The notes: generated by a model from the letters alone, not told the origin. A DNA stretch of 64,000 bases from Paludibacteraceae bacterium (GCA_024401535.1 JAKSKX010000001.1:248001-312000); one strand, 5' to 3'. Shown: positions 1 to 9,733, counted from the stretch's first letter. Numbers and translations: made by a program.

Positions 1-2157
1 CGGAGGCATAAGAATGTTTACGGCCTCTTTCATGGTTCGTGCTGTTTTAACAACTTGAGGAAGGAACATTTTTCCTGCGGCAAAGAGATCTCCAACTTTC
101 TGCATACCGTCCATTAGTGGTCCTTCGACAATGGCTGCGACTGATGGGTATTTTTCTTTGGCCTCTGCCAGCATTTGTTCTAGTCCGGCAGATTCTCCAA
201 GTCTTAAAGCTTCTGCGATCTTTTCCTCTACACTCAGTTCAACTTTAGGAGTGTTATCCTGTTTTTTGTCCTCCTTCTTGCTTTCAACAGACTGTGCTAC
301 TGTTAGAAGTTGTTCAACGGCATCTTCACTGCGGTTGAATATCAAGTCTTCAATAGCGTGTCTTAGTTCGCTTGGAATATCTTCGTAATTAATTTTTGTC
401 GAAGGGTTGACAATACCCATATCCATTCCGACCATTTGGGCATGGTGTAAGAATACCGAGTGGATAGTCTCTCTCAAATAGTTGTTTCCACGGAATGCGA
501 ATGACAAGTTACTTACACCACCGCTGACTTTAGCGTGAGGCAGATTGTTATGTATCCATTCTGTAGCACGTATAAAGTCTATTCCGTATAGTGCGTGTTC
601 CGCAATACCAGTACCTATAGTAAGGATATTGGGGTCGAAAATAATATCCTCCGGAGGGAAATTCAGTTTAGTTGTAAGCAGATCGTATGCACGCTTGCAA
701 ATGCTGATTTTTGAATCGTACGTAGTTGCCTGTCCGTTCTCGTCAAAAGCCATTACAACCAAAGCGGCTCCACTTTTTCTGATTTTTTCTGCTTTTTCCA
801 GGAATATGGCTTCTCCTTCCTTTAGAGATAGAGAGTTTACTATACATTTTCCTTGGCAATTCTTTAGGGCGCTCTCTATTACATTGAATCGAGAGGAGTC
901 TATCATCCAAGGCAGACGAGCTATTTCGGGATCAGATGCCATGAGTCTTAGGAATGTGACCATCTCAGCTTCTGCATCGAGCATACCGTCATCCATGTTG
1001 ACATCAATAATGTGAGCTCCGTCTCTGACTTGCTTGCGTGCAATCGAAAGAGCCTCGTCATAGTTTTTCTCGCTGATAAGCCTTAGGAACTTTTTACTTC
1101 CGGCCACGTTGCATCGCTCTCCTACGTTCATGAACTTTCCCGGTTCAGGAGTAAAGGTGTCCAGACCAGCAAGCCATTGGTCGTTATTTTTATCAGTTGG
1201 CAAAACAGGTGCGTAGTTCTGTACCAGCTGGTTAATTTTGCTGATATGCTCCGGCGAACTACCGCAACATCCACCAATAATGTTAACAAGTCCTTTTTCA
1301 AGAAATTCTTTGACGGCTTCTGCCATAAGTTCTGGAGACTCGGAGTAATTTCCGTCAACATCAGGAAATCCTGCATTGGGATGTGCACTGACATAACACG
1401 GAACTGTTTCTTTAATCTTTTCAAGAAACGGCTGCATGTCTCTGGCTCCAAAGGAACAGTTAAGACCAATGCTGATAACAATATCATTGATATAGTGTTT
1501 TACTGACAGAATAAAGGCTTCAATAGTTTGTCCGCTTAGCATTCTGCCTGCCGCATCCGCAATAGTAACACTAAGCATTACTGGAATCTTTTTCCCTAAT
1601 GTTTCGAATACTTCTCTTGCTGCCTCAAGAGCAGCTTTTGTGTTCAAAGTATCGAAAATAGTTTCCATAAGCAGGACATCCACTCCTCCGTCAATTAGGG
1701 CGGCTATTTGCTCCTTATATGCATTTTTGAATTCATCGAAGTCAACATCTCGTTGTGCAGGATTGTCAACATCTTGGGACATCGAAGCTGTTTTGCTAGT
1801 TGGGCCTATACTTCCTGCGACAAATCTTGGTCTGTCCGGAGTAATCTGTGACATCTTGTCAGCTTCAGCTCTGGCAAGCTGCGCAGAGATGTAATTATAT
1901 TCTCTAACTCGATCTTCGCACTTATATTCAGCCTGAGATATACGTTGGGCACTAAATGTGTTAGTACTAATAATATCTGCTCCTGCTTCAAGATAAAGGC
2001 GGTGTATTTCTGAAATAACTTCAGGATGAGTAATGCTTAGAGACTCGTTATTCGCACCTTTGATTCCGAATCTTTGAATCATAGTTCCCATTGCTCCATC
2101 AAGAACAAGGATTCGTTTTCCGAGTTGTGAAGTAATTGTAGAAATTCTGAAGTTCAT
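1..2157 (-). CDS. metH: Cobalamin-dependent methionine synthase, 3' end off window
   Basis: The enzyme transfers a methyl group from methyltetrahydrofolate via cobalamin to homocysteine. The reading frame stays open to base 1, so 719 codons are visible and the C-terminal part is missing. The N-terminal homocysteine-binding domain opens with LVLDGAMGTMIQ and carries the zinc ligands in LNCSFG and GGCCGSS. A pterin-binding domain follows (MNVGERCNVAGS, IDVNMDDGMLD, WMIDSS, SLKEGE). The visible part ends in the helical cap before the B12 domain (GPLMDGMQKVGDLFAAGKMFLPQVV). The ATG at 2157 lies 29 bases after the metF stop, so the two genes are probably co-transcribed. No frameshift was seen. The call is secure; only the missing B12 and reactivation domains cannot be judged. 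Confidence 0.96.
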   Translation of the reverse strand, partial: MNFRISTITSQLGKRILVLDGAMGTMIQRFGIKGANNESLSITHPEVISEIHRLYLEAGADIISTNTFSAQRISQAEYKCEDRVREYNYISAQLARAEADKMSQITPDRPRFVAGSIGPTSKTASMSQDVDNPAQRDVDFDEFKNAYKEQIAALIDGGVDVLLMETIFDTLNTKAALEAAREVFETLGKKIPVMLSVTIADAAGRMLSGQTIEAFILSVKHYINDIVISIGLNCSFGARDMQPFLEKIKETVPCYVSAHPNAGFPDVDGNYSESPELMAEAVKEFLEKGLVNIIGGCCGSSPEHISKINQLVQNYAPVLPTDKNNDQWLAGLDTFTPEPGKFMNVGERCNVAGSKKFLRLISEKNYDEALSIARKQVRDGAHIIDVNMDDGMLDAEAEMVTFLRLMASDPEIARLPWMIDSSRFNVIESALKNCQGKCIVNSLSLKEGEAIFLEKAEKIRKSGAALVVMAFDENGQATTYDSKISICKRAYDLLTTKLNFPPEDIIFDPNILTIGTGIAEHALYGIDFIRATEWIHNNLPHAKVSGGVSNLSFAFRGNNYLRETIHSVFLHHAQMVGMDMGIVNPSTKINYEDIPSELRHAIEDLIFNRSEDAVEQLLTVAQSVESKKEDKKQDNTPKVELSVEEKIAEALRLGESAGLEQMLAEAKEKYPSVAAIVEGPLMDGMQKVGDLFAAGKMFLPQVVKTARTMKEAVNILMPP

Positions 2158-2186
2158 ATTGTTTGTAGAGTTAAAGGATAATCTTT

Positions 2187-3143
2187 TTAATAAACCTTTT
2201 TAACTATTTCCTCGATGCTTGCAGTTGCGTTCATAGTATAGAAATGTAGGCTTGGAACATTTGCCGCCTTCAATTCTTTTGCTTGTGTTATTGCCCATTC
2301 GATGCCAAGGGATTTAACTTCGTCATTAGTCTTGCACTTTAGAAATTCAGAAGCAAGTTCATCTGGAAAGTCTATATGAAATGTGTTTGGTAAAATAGAC
2401 TGCTGACGTAATGATGTAAGGGGCTTGATTCCCGGAATAACAGGTATATTTATGCCGGCATCTCTTAGTCTCTGCACATAGTTAAAATACTTCTTGTTAT
2501 CAAAAAACATTTGGGTAACTATATAAGAAGCTCCGAGCTCTACTTTCTGTCTTAAGTACTCAAGGTCTGTGTTCAAGTTCATTGCCTCTTCATGCTTTTC
2601 CGGATATCCTGCAACACCGAAAGAGAACTGTCTGTCCTTGATATTCTCGAAAGTTGTTCCGTCTATTAGATTGCCTTGATTGAAATCCTTAATCTGCTTG
2701 CAAAGGTCAGTAGCATGCAAGTGTCCGCCATTGGCAGGAGTGAAACTGTTTTCTCCTTTTGCTCTGTCTCCTCTCAATACAATAAGGTCAGTAATGCCTA
2801 GGTATGAAAGATCGATCAACTCGTTCTCAAGTTCTGTAGCGGAATAACCGCTGCATATCACGTGAGGTACAGTTGGAATGTTGTATTTAGACTTGATTGC
2901 AGCAGCGATAGCTACAGTACCAGGTCTTTTATGTTCATATACTCGTTGGAATCTTCCGTCATTCATCTCTTTAAAGGAAATGTCGGTACGATGCGTTGTA
3001 ATGTTTATATATTGTGGGTTATAAGGCAGAAGTCGTTCAATAGTATTATATACTTGGTCTATTCCTTTTCCACGAAGAGGTGGTAATACTTCGAATGAAA
3101 ATGCTGTTTCATGCTTACTAGTCAAGAATTCTGATACGCTCAT
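2187..3143 (-). CDS. metF: 5,10-methylenetetrahydrofolate reductase
   Basis: This flavoprotein reduces methylene-THF to methyl-THF, the methyl donor used by MetH, encoded immediately downstream. The TIM-barrel family signature is visible: FSFEVLPPLRGKG near the N-terminus with the catalytic Glu, ITTHRTD, DLIVLRGD, FGVAGYPEKHEEA, IVTQMFFD and VIPGIKPLTS. From the ATG at 3143 the protein has 318 residues, close to the family's usual 290-320. The frame can be extended to a TTG at 3182, but that codon lies inside the -7 promoter element TACTTTTG at 3180-3187. The longer form would begin upstream of the likely transcription start, so I chose 3143. Confidence 0.95.
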   Translation of the reverse strand: MSVSEFLTSKHETAFSFEVLPPLRGKGIDQVYNTIERLLPYNPQYINITTHRTDISFKEMNDGRFQRVYEHKRPGTVAIAAAIKSKYNIPTVPHVICSGYSATELENELIDLSYLGITDLIVLRGDRAKGENSFTPANGGHLHATDLCKQIKDFNQGNLIDGTTFENIKDRQFSFGVAGYPEKHEEAMNLNTDLEYLRQKVELGASYIVTQMFFDNKKYFNYVQRLRDAGINIPVIPGIKPLTSLRQQSILPNTFHIDFPDELASEFLKCKTNDEVKSLGIEWAITQAKELKAANVPSLHFYTMNATASIEEIVKKVY

Positions 3144-3179
3144 ATTTGTATAATTTGTTTCGTTAGTTGATTTTGAATG

Positions 3180-3187
3180 CAAAAGTA
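3180..3187 (-). promoter_or_regulatory. -7 element of metF-metH promoter
   Basis: On the minus strand the sequence reads TACTTTTG, an exact match to the Bacteroidetes -7 consensus TAnnTTTG. It lies about 37 bases upstream of the metF ATG. The extended motif TAGTACTTTTGCATTCA recurs exactly at 45253-45269 upstream of the small ORF/retropepsin pair. No riboswitch-like structure was recognised between this element and the start codon. Confidence 0.7.
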
Positions 3188-3416
3188 CTAGATTTAGAAC
3201 TAATACGAAAGTAAATGCAAAATTTTGGGATAATATTCTAAATGATTTAAATATTGTAGTGTATTTGTCTTGTATTCAAGTGTGTTTTAGTTAATATTAG
3301 AATAATATGTCAATTATTGATTATTGGATAATAAAATACGATAAAATGTACACTGACATTTATTATATATTTGTACATTTATAACGCTATATCAGGACTA
3401 GACACAAAAAAAATAC

Positions 3417-3450
3417 AAAAAAGCACCCGACTTATAGCGAGTGCTTTTTT
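3417..3450 (-). terminator. Terminator of the nqr operon
   Basis: A symmetrical hairpin (AAAAAAGCAC, then CG pairs, loop ACTTATAG, then GTGCTTTTTT) lies about 50 bases beyond the nqrF stop. It has A/T runs on both sides and could work in either direction, but only the minus-strand nqr operon reads into it. The rest of 3188-3501 is AT-rich and shows no gene. Confidence 0.75.
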
Positions 3451-3501
3451 GTTTTTACTTCAATATATGCTTATGAAAATATATCGAAATTTAAAGATGT
3501 G

Positions 3502-4803
3502 TTATCCGCCGAAGTTATCGAAGTGAATCATCTCGTCTTCAACTCCTAGACTGTCAAGTAAACTCAACACTGTCTTTGCCATCATTGGAGGTCCACACAA
3601 GTAGTACTCAACATCCTCTGGATTCTCGTGCTGCTTCAAGTATGTATCTCCCATAACCTGAGCAATGAATCCTGCAGTGTACTTCACACCTAGAGAATCT
3701 GCCTTTGGATCCTGGCTATCAAGTGCCAAGTGGAAATGGAAGTTAGGGAACTCCTTCTCCAATTCTAGGAAGTCTTCCAAGAAGAATACCTCATCAATAC
3801 CTCTAGCTCCGTAGAAGTAATGCATCTCACGATCACGAGTGTTCAAAGTCTTCAACATGTGCATAATCTGAGCGCGTAGAGGAGCCATACCGGCACCACC
3901 ACCTACCCAAATCATTTCACGCTTAGAATCGAAGATTGGGTGGAAATCACCGTAAGGTCCTGACATTGTAACCTTATCTCCTGGCTTCAAACTGAATATA
4001 TATGTAGAAGAAATACCTGGCTTAATGTTTCTATCCCATTTTGGAAGCTCTCGAGCAGCCTTCTGCTCTGGAGTCTGAGGAACAAATGGAGGAGTAGCAA
4101 TACGCACTGTTAGTGTGATGATATCTCCCTCATCTGGATAGTTAGCCATAGAGTAAGCACGAATAGTTGGAGTCTCATTCTTGCACTTGATGTCAAAGAA
4201 TTCATAACGCTCCCATGTTGGAACATACAAGTCACCGATCAAGTCGCGGTCCAAATCCTTGAAATCGATGTCATATGCAGGAATCTTAATCTGTGCATAA
4301 GAACCTGGAACGAAGTCCATGTGCTCTCCAGCAGGCAACTTAACCTTAAATACCTTGATAAATGAAGCAACGTTGCGGTTCTCTATAACCTCGCATTCCC
4401 ACTCTTTAACGCCCATTACAGACTCAGGAACCTTAATAGACATGTCGCCTTTTACCTTAGCCTGACATCCAAGACGCCAGTTAGCTTTCTGCTCCTTACG
4501 AGAGAAGAATCCCTTCTCAGAATCAAGGATTTCGCCACCACCATCTGTGATTTGGCACTTACACTGACCACATGCGCCCTTACCACCACAAGCAGAAGGC
4601 AAGAACACTCCATTATTAGCAAGTGTATTCAATAGGCTTGAACCAGACTCAACCTCAAGCTGCTTGTCTCCGTTGATAGTTAGTTTTACCGGTCCAGATG
4701 CTACCAAATATTTCTTAGCAACAAGAAGTATGATCACAAGCGAAAGTACAATCGCAAGGAACACTCCTATACTTGCCAATATCAAATCATAATTCAAATT
4801 CAT
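3502..4803 (-). CDS. nqrF: Na+-translocating NADH:quinone reductase subunit F
   Basis: NqrF is the NADH-oxidising entry subunit of Na+-NQR. Electrons pass from NADH through FAD and a 2Fe-2S centre to the membrane subunits. Residues 6-32 form one N-terminal membrane helix. A plant-type ferredoxin domain follows, with cluster cysteines at about 72, 78, 81 and 113 (ACGGKGACGQC ... RLGCQ). The flavin motif RAYSMANYP, the GGGAGMAPLRAQ nucleotide-binding loop and a C-terminal YLCGPPMM ... FDNFGG complete the reductase domain. The length of 433 residues is slightly above the roughly 405-425 usual for the family, because of an insertion around the FAD domain. It is the last gene of the operon, 17 bases after nqrE. 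Confidence 0.96.
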   Translation of the reverse strand: MNLNYDLILASIGVFLAIVLSLVIILLVAKKYLVASGPVKLTINGDKQLEVESGSSLLNTLANNGVFLPSACGGKGACGQCKCQITDGGGEILDSEKGFFSRKEQKANWRLGCQAKVKGDMSIKVPESVMGVKEWECEVIENRNVASFIKVFKVKLPAGEHMDFVPGSYAQIKIPAYDIDFKDLDRDLIGDLYVPTWERYEFFDIKCKNETPTIRAYSMANYPDEGDIITLTVRIATPPFVPQTPEQKAARELPKWDRNIKPGISSTYIFSLKPGDKVTMSGPYGDFHPIFDSKREMIWVGGGAGMAPLRAQIMHMLKTLNTRDREMHYFYGARGIDEVFFLEDFLELEKEFPNFHFHLALDSQDPKADSLGVKYTAGFIAQVMGDTYLKQHENPEDVEYYLCGPPMMAKTVLSLLDSLGVEDEMIHFDNFGG

Positions 4804-4820
4804 TGTTTATTCCTCCCTTA

Positions 4821-5447
4821 TTAAATTTTAAGACCAGAAAAACACATAAATGCCATCGCCATAAGTCCTACTGTGATGAATGTAAGACCTAGACCCTTCA
4901 AAGCTGCAGGCGCATCATTGTAAGAAAGCTTCTCACGAATAGCTGCAAGACTTACGATTGCAAGCAACCAACCAATACCGGAACCCAAAGCATATGCAAT
5001 ACAGTCAGCAACACCACCGATATACTGAGTGCTCTCAGGATTCATGTTAATACGCTGCTGCATGAATAGAGAACCTCCCATGATAGCACAGTTTACTGCG
5101 ATTAGAGGAAGGAAAATTCCTAGACTTGCATAAAGAGACGGGCTGAATTTCTCTACCACCATCTCAACAAGCTGAACAATACCTGCGATTACAGCGATGA
5201 ACAAAATCAAACTCAAGAAAGACAAATCAACACCATCTACTAAACAATCAGGTCCAAGAACCTTTGTGTAAAGCAAATAGTTGATAGGAAGTGTAACGAC
5301 TAGCACGAAGATAACCGCAACACCAAGACCCATAGCTGTCTTTACATTCTTCGACACGGCAAGATATGAACACATACCGAGGAAGAAAGCGAAGATCATA
5401 TTATCTACGAATATTGATCTTATTAATAAACTAAAAAAGTGTTCCAT
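4821..5447 (-). CDS. nqrE: Na+-translocating NADH:quinone reductase subunit E
   Basis: A 208-residue integral membrane protein with about six hydrophobic segments. It is homologous to RnfA and forms an inverted-topology pair with NqrD in the Na+-NQR core. Family motifs are visible: [22 protein letters not shown] near the N-terminus, including one conserved cysteine, and [11 protein letters not shown] in the middle with the second cysteine. These two cysteines are known in the family to ligate an intramembrane iron centre shared with NqrD. It lies 22 bases downstream of nqrD. Confidence 0.95.
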   Translation of the reverse strand: MEHFFSLLIRSIFVDNMIFAFFLGMCSYLAVSKNVKTAMGLGVAVIFVLVVTLPINYLLYTKVLGPDCLVDGVDLSFLSLILFIAVIAGIVQLVEMVVEKFSPSLYASLGIFLPLIAVNCAIMGGSLFMQQRINMNPESTQYIGGVADCIAYALGSGIGWLLAIVSLAAIREKLSYNDAPAALKGLGLTFITVGLMAMAFMCFSGLKI

Positions 5448-5469
5448 ACTTTAATCTCTATGATATGTG

Positions 5470-6087
5470 TTAATTCTTCTCTTGAAGTTCTGGCTTCTTG
5501 CTACGAAGGAACCAAATAACGCAACCAAGAATGATAAGCGCCATTGGAGCCAAAAGCATTAGACCATTGTTCAAATATCCGTTTTCGTAAGCAAATTCAG
5601 GGATGTGCCAATCGAATAAGCTACCTGAGCCTAGAAGTTCACGAATGAACGCAACGATAACCAAAATAATTGCATATCCTAGTCCGTTGCCTAGTCCATC
5701 CCAAAAGGAATCCAAAGCATTGTTCTGCATTGCGAATGCTTCAAGACGACCCATTAGGATACAGTTAGTAATAATCAAACCGATGTAAACAGAAAGCTGT
5801 ACACTTACGTCATATACGAATGCTTTAAGAATCAAACTTACGATAGTCACTAAAGCAGCTACTACCACAAGTTGAACCACAATACGGATACGGCTTGGAA
5901 TAGTATTTTTCATCAATGAAATAACCACATTAGCTAATGCCAAAATCGCAGTAACCGAAAGTCCCATAATAATGGCTGGCCCAAGCTTTGCTGTAACAGC
6001 AAGAGCAGAACAAATACCAAGTACCTGAGCTGCTACCGGGTTGTTAAGACCAAGTGGAGTTACAAAAATATCTTTAATATTACTCAT
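5470..6087 (-). CDS. nqrD: Na+-translocating NADH:quinone reductase subunit D
   Basis: A 205-residue membrane protein with six hydrophobic stretches, paralogous to NqrE and homologous to RnfE. The opening NPVAAQVLGICSALAVTAKL and the central IGLIITNCILMGRLEAFA carry the two conserved cysteines expected for the membrane iron centre. The region GLGNGLGYAIILVIVAFIRELLGSG is also typical. It ends in a short charged tail and follows nqrC by 13 bases. Confidence 0.95.
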   Translation of the reverse strand: MSNIKDIFVTPLGLNNPVAAQVLGICSALAVTAKLGPAIIMGLSVTAILALANVVISLMKNTIPSRIRIVVQLVVVAALVTIVSLILKAFVYDVSVQLSVYIGLIITNCILMGRLEAFAMQNNALDSFWDGLGNGLGYAIILVIVAFIRELLGSGSLFDWHIPEFAYENGYLNNGLMLLAPMALIILGCVIWFLRSKKPELQEKN

Positions 6088-6100
6088 GATGTTTTCCTCC

Positions 6101-6958
6101 TTATTTTGCTAATTTCTTAACCTCAGAGTGGATTGAATCTACCATATCTACTCTCTTTTCTACTTCAGAGAAATCACCGTAACCGTCCTGACCCTTACCT
6201 TCTGCAGAAACAGATGAATCTGCAGCTGCAGGAGCAGACGTGATAGCAGGAGTAACATTTACTGCTGAAGAAGCAGACTCTGCAGAAACATTTGACTTAG
6301 TCAAGAATGCTTTGAACTTGCTTAGACCATCCTTCAACATTGCATCTACACCTTTTGATGTGATTGTTCCTCCCGAAATTCCATCAACCTGATGATTTGG
6401 CAAAGATACCTTACCATTCTTCTCTACTCCAAGAAGAATATCATCGCTACCCTCTCCAAAAACCTTCTTTCCGATGAACTTTTCAGTAAATTTCTCATTT
6501 GCGATTTCTGCTCCTAGACCTGGAGTTTCACCTTCGTGACCAAGATAAATACCATCTACAGTATTCTTGTCATTCTTTAGTGCAACGTAACCCCAGATAG
6601 GTCCCCAAAGACCAGCACCGTTTACAGGAAGTACATATTTGATAGTGTCGTTAACATTGCATTCGAATACATGTACGTTTGTATCCTTAGAGAAAACAGT
6701 AATAAACTTACCGTCATACTCCTTTAACGAACCATCTTCAGCCATTACATAGTGCTTAACATTTTTTTCAAAAATGTCAGCAGCATTTTCGTCATCCTTG
6801 ATATTCAAAGCACTTAGAATCTGCTTTTTAGTGTCAAGTTTAACATTATCTTCAATTCTGTCATTAAGTGCAGAGTAAACAATTGCAAGCAAAGCAGCAA
6901 CGATAGTAACTAATATCGAAGCATACGCAATTGTATATCCATTGCTATTTGTATTCAT
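6101..6958 (-). CDS. nqrC: Na+-translocating NADH:quinone reductase subunit C
   Basis: NqrC is a one-helix (residues about 8-30) membrane subunit carrying a covalently bound FMN. The FMN attachment motif is visible as DGISGGTITS, with the predicted flavin-bearing threonine at about residue 198. GLWGPIWGYVAL and HEGETPGLGAEI are the other conserved blocks. The flavin domain ends near residue 217. It is followed by an Ala/Ser-rich, low-complexity stretch (about 218-255) and a charged end (about 256-285). This C-terminal extension of roughly 65 residues is not part of the family core I know. It sits in the operon between nqrB and nqrD. Confidence 0.94.
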   Translation of the reverse strand: MNTNSNGYTIAYASILVTIVAALLAIVYSALNDRIEDNVKLDTKKQILSALNIKDDENAADIFEKNVKHYVMAEDGSLKEYDGKFITVFSKDTNVHVFECNVNDTIKYVLPVNGAGLWGPIWGYVALKNDKNTVDGIYLGHEGETPGLGAEIANEKFTEKFIGKKVFGEGSDDILLGVEKNGKVSLPNHQVDGISGGTITSKGVDAMLKDGLSKFKAFLTKSNVSAESASSAVNVTPAITSAPAAADSSVSAEGKGQDGYGDFSEVEKRVDMVDSIHSEVKKLAK

Positions 6959-6975
6959 ACCGTATTAATTACTAG

Positions 6976-8178
6976 TTATTTAACTCTATTTAATCTTCTA
7001 TTAATATTGCGCTGTTTGAAACAGTGGTCAATAAGTGGTGCAAATACGTTCATAAGAAGAATTGCAAGCATCATACCCTCTGGATAACCAGGATTCATAC
7101 AACGAATAACGATTGCAAAGAATCCGATAAGGAATCCAAATATATACTTACCTCCGTTTGTACGAGGCGAAGTTACTGGGTCTGTTGCCATGAACACCGC
7201 TCCGAAGCAGAAACCTCCTAGAAGGATGTGCTGGCAAGGACACAAGTTCCAAACTTGATTGTCTGCGCTTCCGATACTGTTGAATACGTAAGCTGTTACA
7301 GCACCACCAACAAATACAGAAATCATTGTTCTCCAGTTTGCTATACCAGAAACCAAAAGAATAATTGCACCGATAGCAATAGCAATAACACTAGTTTCAC
7401 CAATTGAACCAGGATATAGACCGAAAATCATATCGCTGATAGACAAATTGCTACCTACAGCATCAGTAAGAGTTGCAGATCCTGTTGCTGCCTGACCAAG
7501 AGCTGTAGCACCTGTATAGCCATCAACAGTACCATTTGCCAAATCATTACCAAAACCGAAGATAGACTCCTTTGCAACCCATACCTGGTCTCCACTCATC
7601 TTTGTAGGATAAGAGAAGAATAGAAATGCACGAGTGATTAGGGCTACGTTAAAGATGTTGTAACCAGTACCACCGAATACCTCCTTAGCAAAAATTACTG
7701 CAAATGCTGTTGCTACGGCGATAATCCAAATAGGACACTCAATTGGAACGATTAGCGGAATCAACATACCTGAAACCAAGAATCCCTCCTGAATCTCTTC
7801 GTTCTTCCATTGTGCAACTGTGAACTCGATACCAAGTCCGACAACGTAAGACACAACGATCTTTGGCAATACAGCAAGAAAACCGTAGAAGAAGATCTGG
7901 AAGAAACTTGCACTCTCAAGTGTGCCTGCAGCAAGGTAGTTCTGATAACCTACGTTATACATACCAAACAGCAAAGCAGGGATTAAGGCGATAACCACCA
8001 TTGACATTACACGCTTGCTGTCGATGGAGTCATGGATGTGCACACCGCTCTTAGATACAGTGTTAGGCACAAACAAAAATGTTTCGAATCCATCAAACAG
8101 AGAGCGGAATGCTTTAAGCTTGCCATCCTTTTCAAAGTTTGGCTTCACTTTATCGAGAAAATTCCTTAAAGCTTTCAC
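6976..8178 (-). CDS. nqrB: Na+-translocating NADH:quinone reductase subunit B
   Basis: The largest membrane subunit, 400 residues, with about nine to ten hydrophobic segments. It carries the second covalent FMN and, in the family, riboflavin and the quinone site. The FMN motif appears as DGYTGATALGQA, with the acceptor threonine at about residue 225. The N-terminal cytoplasmic segment FLFVPNTVSKSGVHIHDSIDSKR and the C-terminal MATDPVTSPRT are typical. It lies 55 bases after nqrA, the largest spacing inside the operon. Confidence 0.95.
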   Translation of the reverse strand: MKALRNFLDKVKPNFEKDGKLKAFRSLFDGFETFLFVPNTVSKSGVHIHDSIDSKRVMSMVVIALIPALLFGMYNVGYQNYLAAGTLESASFFQIFFYGFLAVLPKIVVSYVVGLGIEFTVAQWKNEEIQEGFLVSGMLIPLIVPIECPIWIIAVATAFAVIFAKEVFGGTGYNIFNVALITRAFLFFSYPTKMSGDQVWVAKESIFGFGNDLANGTVDGYTGATALGQAATGSATLTDAVGSNLSISDMIFGLYPGSIGETSVIAIAIGAIILLVSGIANWRTMISVFVGGAVTAYVFNSIGSADNQVWNLCPCQHILLGGFCFGAVFMATDPVTSPRTNGGKYIFGFLIGFFAIVIRCMNPGYPEGMMLAILLMNVFAPLIDHCFKQRNINRRLNRVK

Positions 8179-8233
8179 TTTATTTATCTGTTTTTAATTT
8201 TACTTCTATTATATATTAAGGTATATATTCGGA

Positions 8234-9604
8234 TTAAGCTAACTCCTTACGCAAGAAATCCAATCCCTCGCGCACTATTTTCTGAGTCTCAATCTTTGAA
8301 GTACATACATACTCGCAAAGAGCAAAATCCTCCGGCGCAACCTCGTATATACCTAGCTGCTCCATCTTGTCGATGTCCTTGGCCATGATAGCCTTGACAA
8401 GGAACTCAGGAAGAATATCCATCGGCATCACCTTGTCATATTCACCGCTCATGATGAAAGCACGCTTGCCACCGTTGACGTTAGTGTCTGCTACATACTC
8501 CTTCTTTGAGTTGATCAAGTCAGTCAACCATGAGAAGTATGAACGGCTAGTACTGAACTTGTTCATACGTGGCATGATCCAGCCTAGGAACTCGTCGTTC
8601 TTGTCACCCTCTGGAATTACAGTTACCTGCTGAGCAAGAGCTCCAAGGAATCCGTCCATACCTACAGAACAACCTGTCAAAACATTACCGCTGATTACAC
8701 GGACGTTAGACTCAGAAAGGTTCAAGATATTCTTTAGCTCTGCACCTGGATAAGTCAAATAGTAACCCAACGCAGACTCAGAAACAGAAGAACCTGTAAG
8801 CGCAACCAACTTAGAGAAGTCGATTGCTCCCTTCTTGAATGCTTTACCGATAGTTACTACATCGTAAGGGTTAATTGTCCAAACAACATCACCCTTGTTG
8901 ATTGGTGCAATATGATGAATCTGTACACCTACATTACCTGCTGGATGAGGACCTGTAATATTGCAGATTTCAACTTTGGCACCCTTTATCTTAAGGAAAT
9001 TGCTCGAAGAGTTAGCTGTGCTGACAGTAATATATACTTTACCGTTTGTTAGCTTGGAAATAGCATCCACACCTAACTGCAATTCTTCTGCAAAATCCCT
9101 TAGAGCATAGTCATAAGATGGAGCAAGAGGATTAGAATCGAAAGCAGAGATAAAGATATCTCTAGGCTGCTCGTTCGGATTCACCACTACATCGTAAGGA
9201 CGCTGCTTAAAGAATGCAAAAAATCCTGCGTTTAGAAGTTTTGATTTTACCTCTTCAGCACTCATCTGTGCTGGAGCAGCCTTGTCAAAAGGTACAGATT
9301 CAAACTTTCCGTCAGACTTTAGTCTAACCTCAAGCACCTTGCGGCGCTCTCCTCTCTTTACCTCTTCTACAATACCACTACAAGGAGAAACAAACTTCAA
9401 TTCTGGGTTCGCTTTGTCGTAAAACAACGGCGAACCAACCTTCACTTCATCTCCCTCTTTTACAATCATCTTGGGAGTCATGCCGTGAAAATCACTAGGC
9501 TTAACTGAAAATGCTTCTGGTTTAAGCTCTCCTTTGAAAGTTTCGCCAGCTTTTCCTTTCAGTTTTATGTCTAAGCCCTTCTTGATTTTTATTGCCTCAG
9601 CCAT
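8234..9604 (-). CDS. nqrA: Na+-translocating NADH:quinone reductase subunit A
   Basis: A soluble, membrane-associated 456-residue subunit of Na+-NQR, homologous to RnfC but without its Fe-S cysteines. It begins AEAIKIKKGLDIKLKGKAGE. It contains a biotinyl/lipoyl-like hammerhead (PKMIVKEGDEVKVGSPLFYDK ... VSPCSGIV, then EVKRGERRKVLEV) and GPHPAGNVGVQIHHIAPINKGDVVW, typical of NqrA. It is the first gene of the nqr operon, transcribed divergently from rho across a 273-bp shared upstream region. Confidence 0.95.
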   Translation of the reverse strand: MAEAIKIKKGLDIKLKGKAGETFKGELKPEAFSVKPSDFHGMTPKMIVKEGDEVKVGSPLFYDKANPELKFVSPCSGIVEEVKRGERRKVLEVRLKSDGKFESVPFDKAAPAQMSAEEVKSKLLNAGFFAFFKQRPYDVVVNPNEQPRDIFISAFDSNPLAPSYDYALRDFAEELQLGVDAISKLTNGKVYITVSTANSSSNFLKIKGAKVEICNITGPHPAGNVGVQIHHIAPINKGDVVWTINPYDVVTIGKAFKKGAIDFSKLVALTGSSVSESALGYYLTYPGAELKNILNLSESNVRVISGNVLTGCSVGMDGFLGALAQQVTVIPEGDKNDEFLGWIMPRMNKFSTSRSYFSWLTDLINSKKEYVADTNVNGGKRAFIMSGEYDKVMPMDILPEFLVKAIMAKDIDKMEQLGIYEVAPEDFALCEYVCTSKIETQKIVREGLDFLRKELA

Positions 9605-9633
9605 AATAGATTATTTAATTAAATTTTATCGTG

Positions 9634-9641
9634 CAAATTTA
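9634..9641 (-). promoter_or_regulatory. -7 element of nqr operon promoter
   Basis: On the minus strand TAAATTTG matches TAnnTTTG and lies about 30 bases upstream of the nqrA ATG. No convincing -33 element was found at the expected spacing; the nearest TTTG is 24 bases further upstream. Confidence 0.5.
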
Positions 9642-9725
9642 TACATTTTTTTTCACTCTAAAGCCCAAATGTCTTTTTTTTACAAATATTTTTGTGTTTT
9701 CGTTACGATAATAAAAAAAATAAAC

Positions 9726-9733
9726 TAATTTTG
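9726..9733 (+). promoter_or_regulatory. -7 element of rho promoter
   Basis: TAATTTTG matches TAnnTTTG and lies about 145 bases upstream of the rho ATG, giving a long 5' leader. Long leaders are common for rho because of autoregulation, but nothing in this leader shows the mechanism directly. Confidence 0.5.

Noticed and set aside
2200..3500. SAM or cobalamin riboswitch upstream of metF-metH
   Set aside because: The -7 box is only about 37 bases from the metF start, leaving no room for a riboswitch, and no conserved motif was seen.
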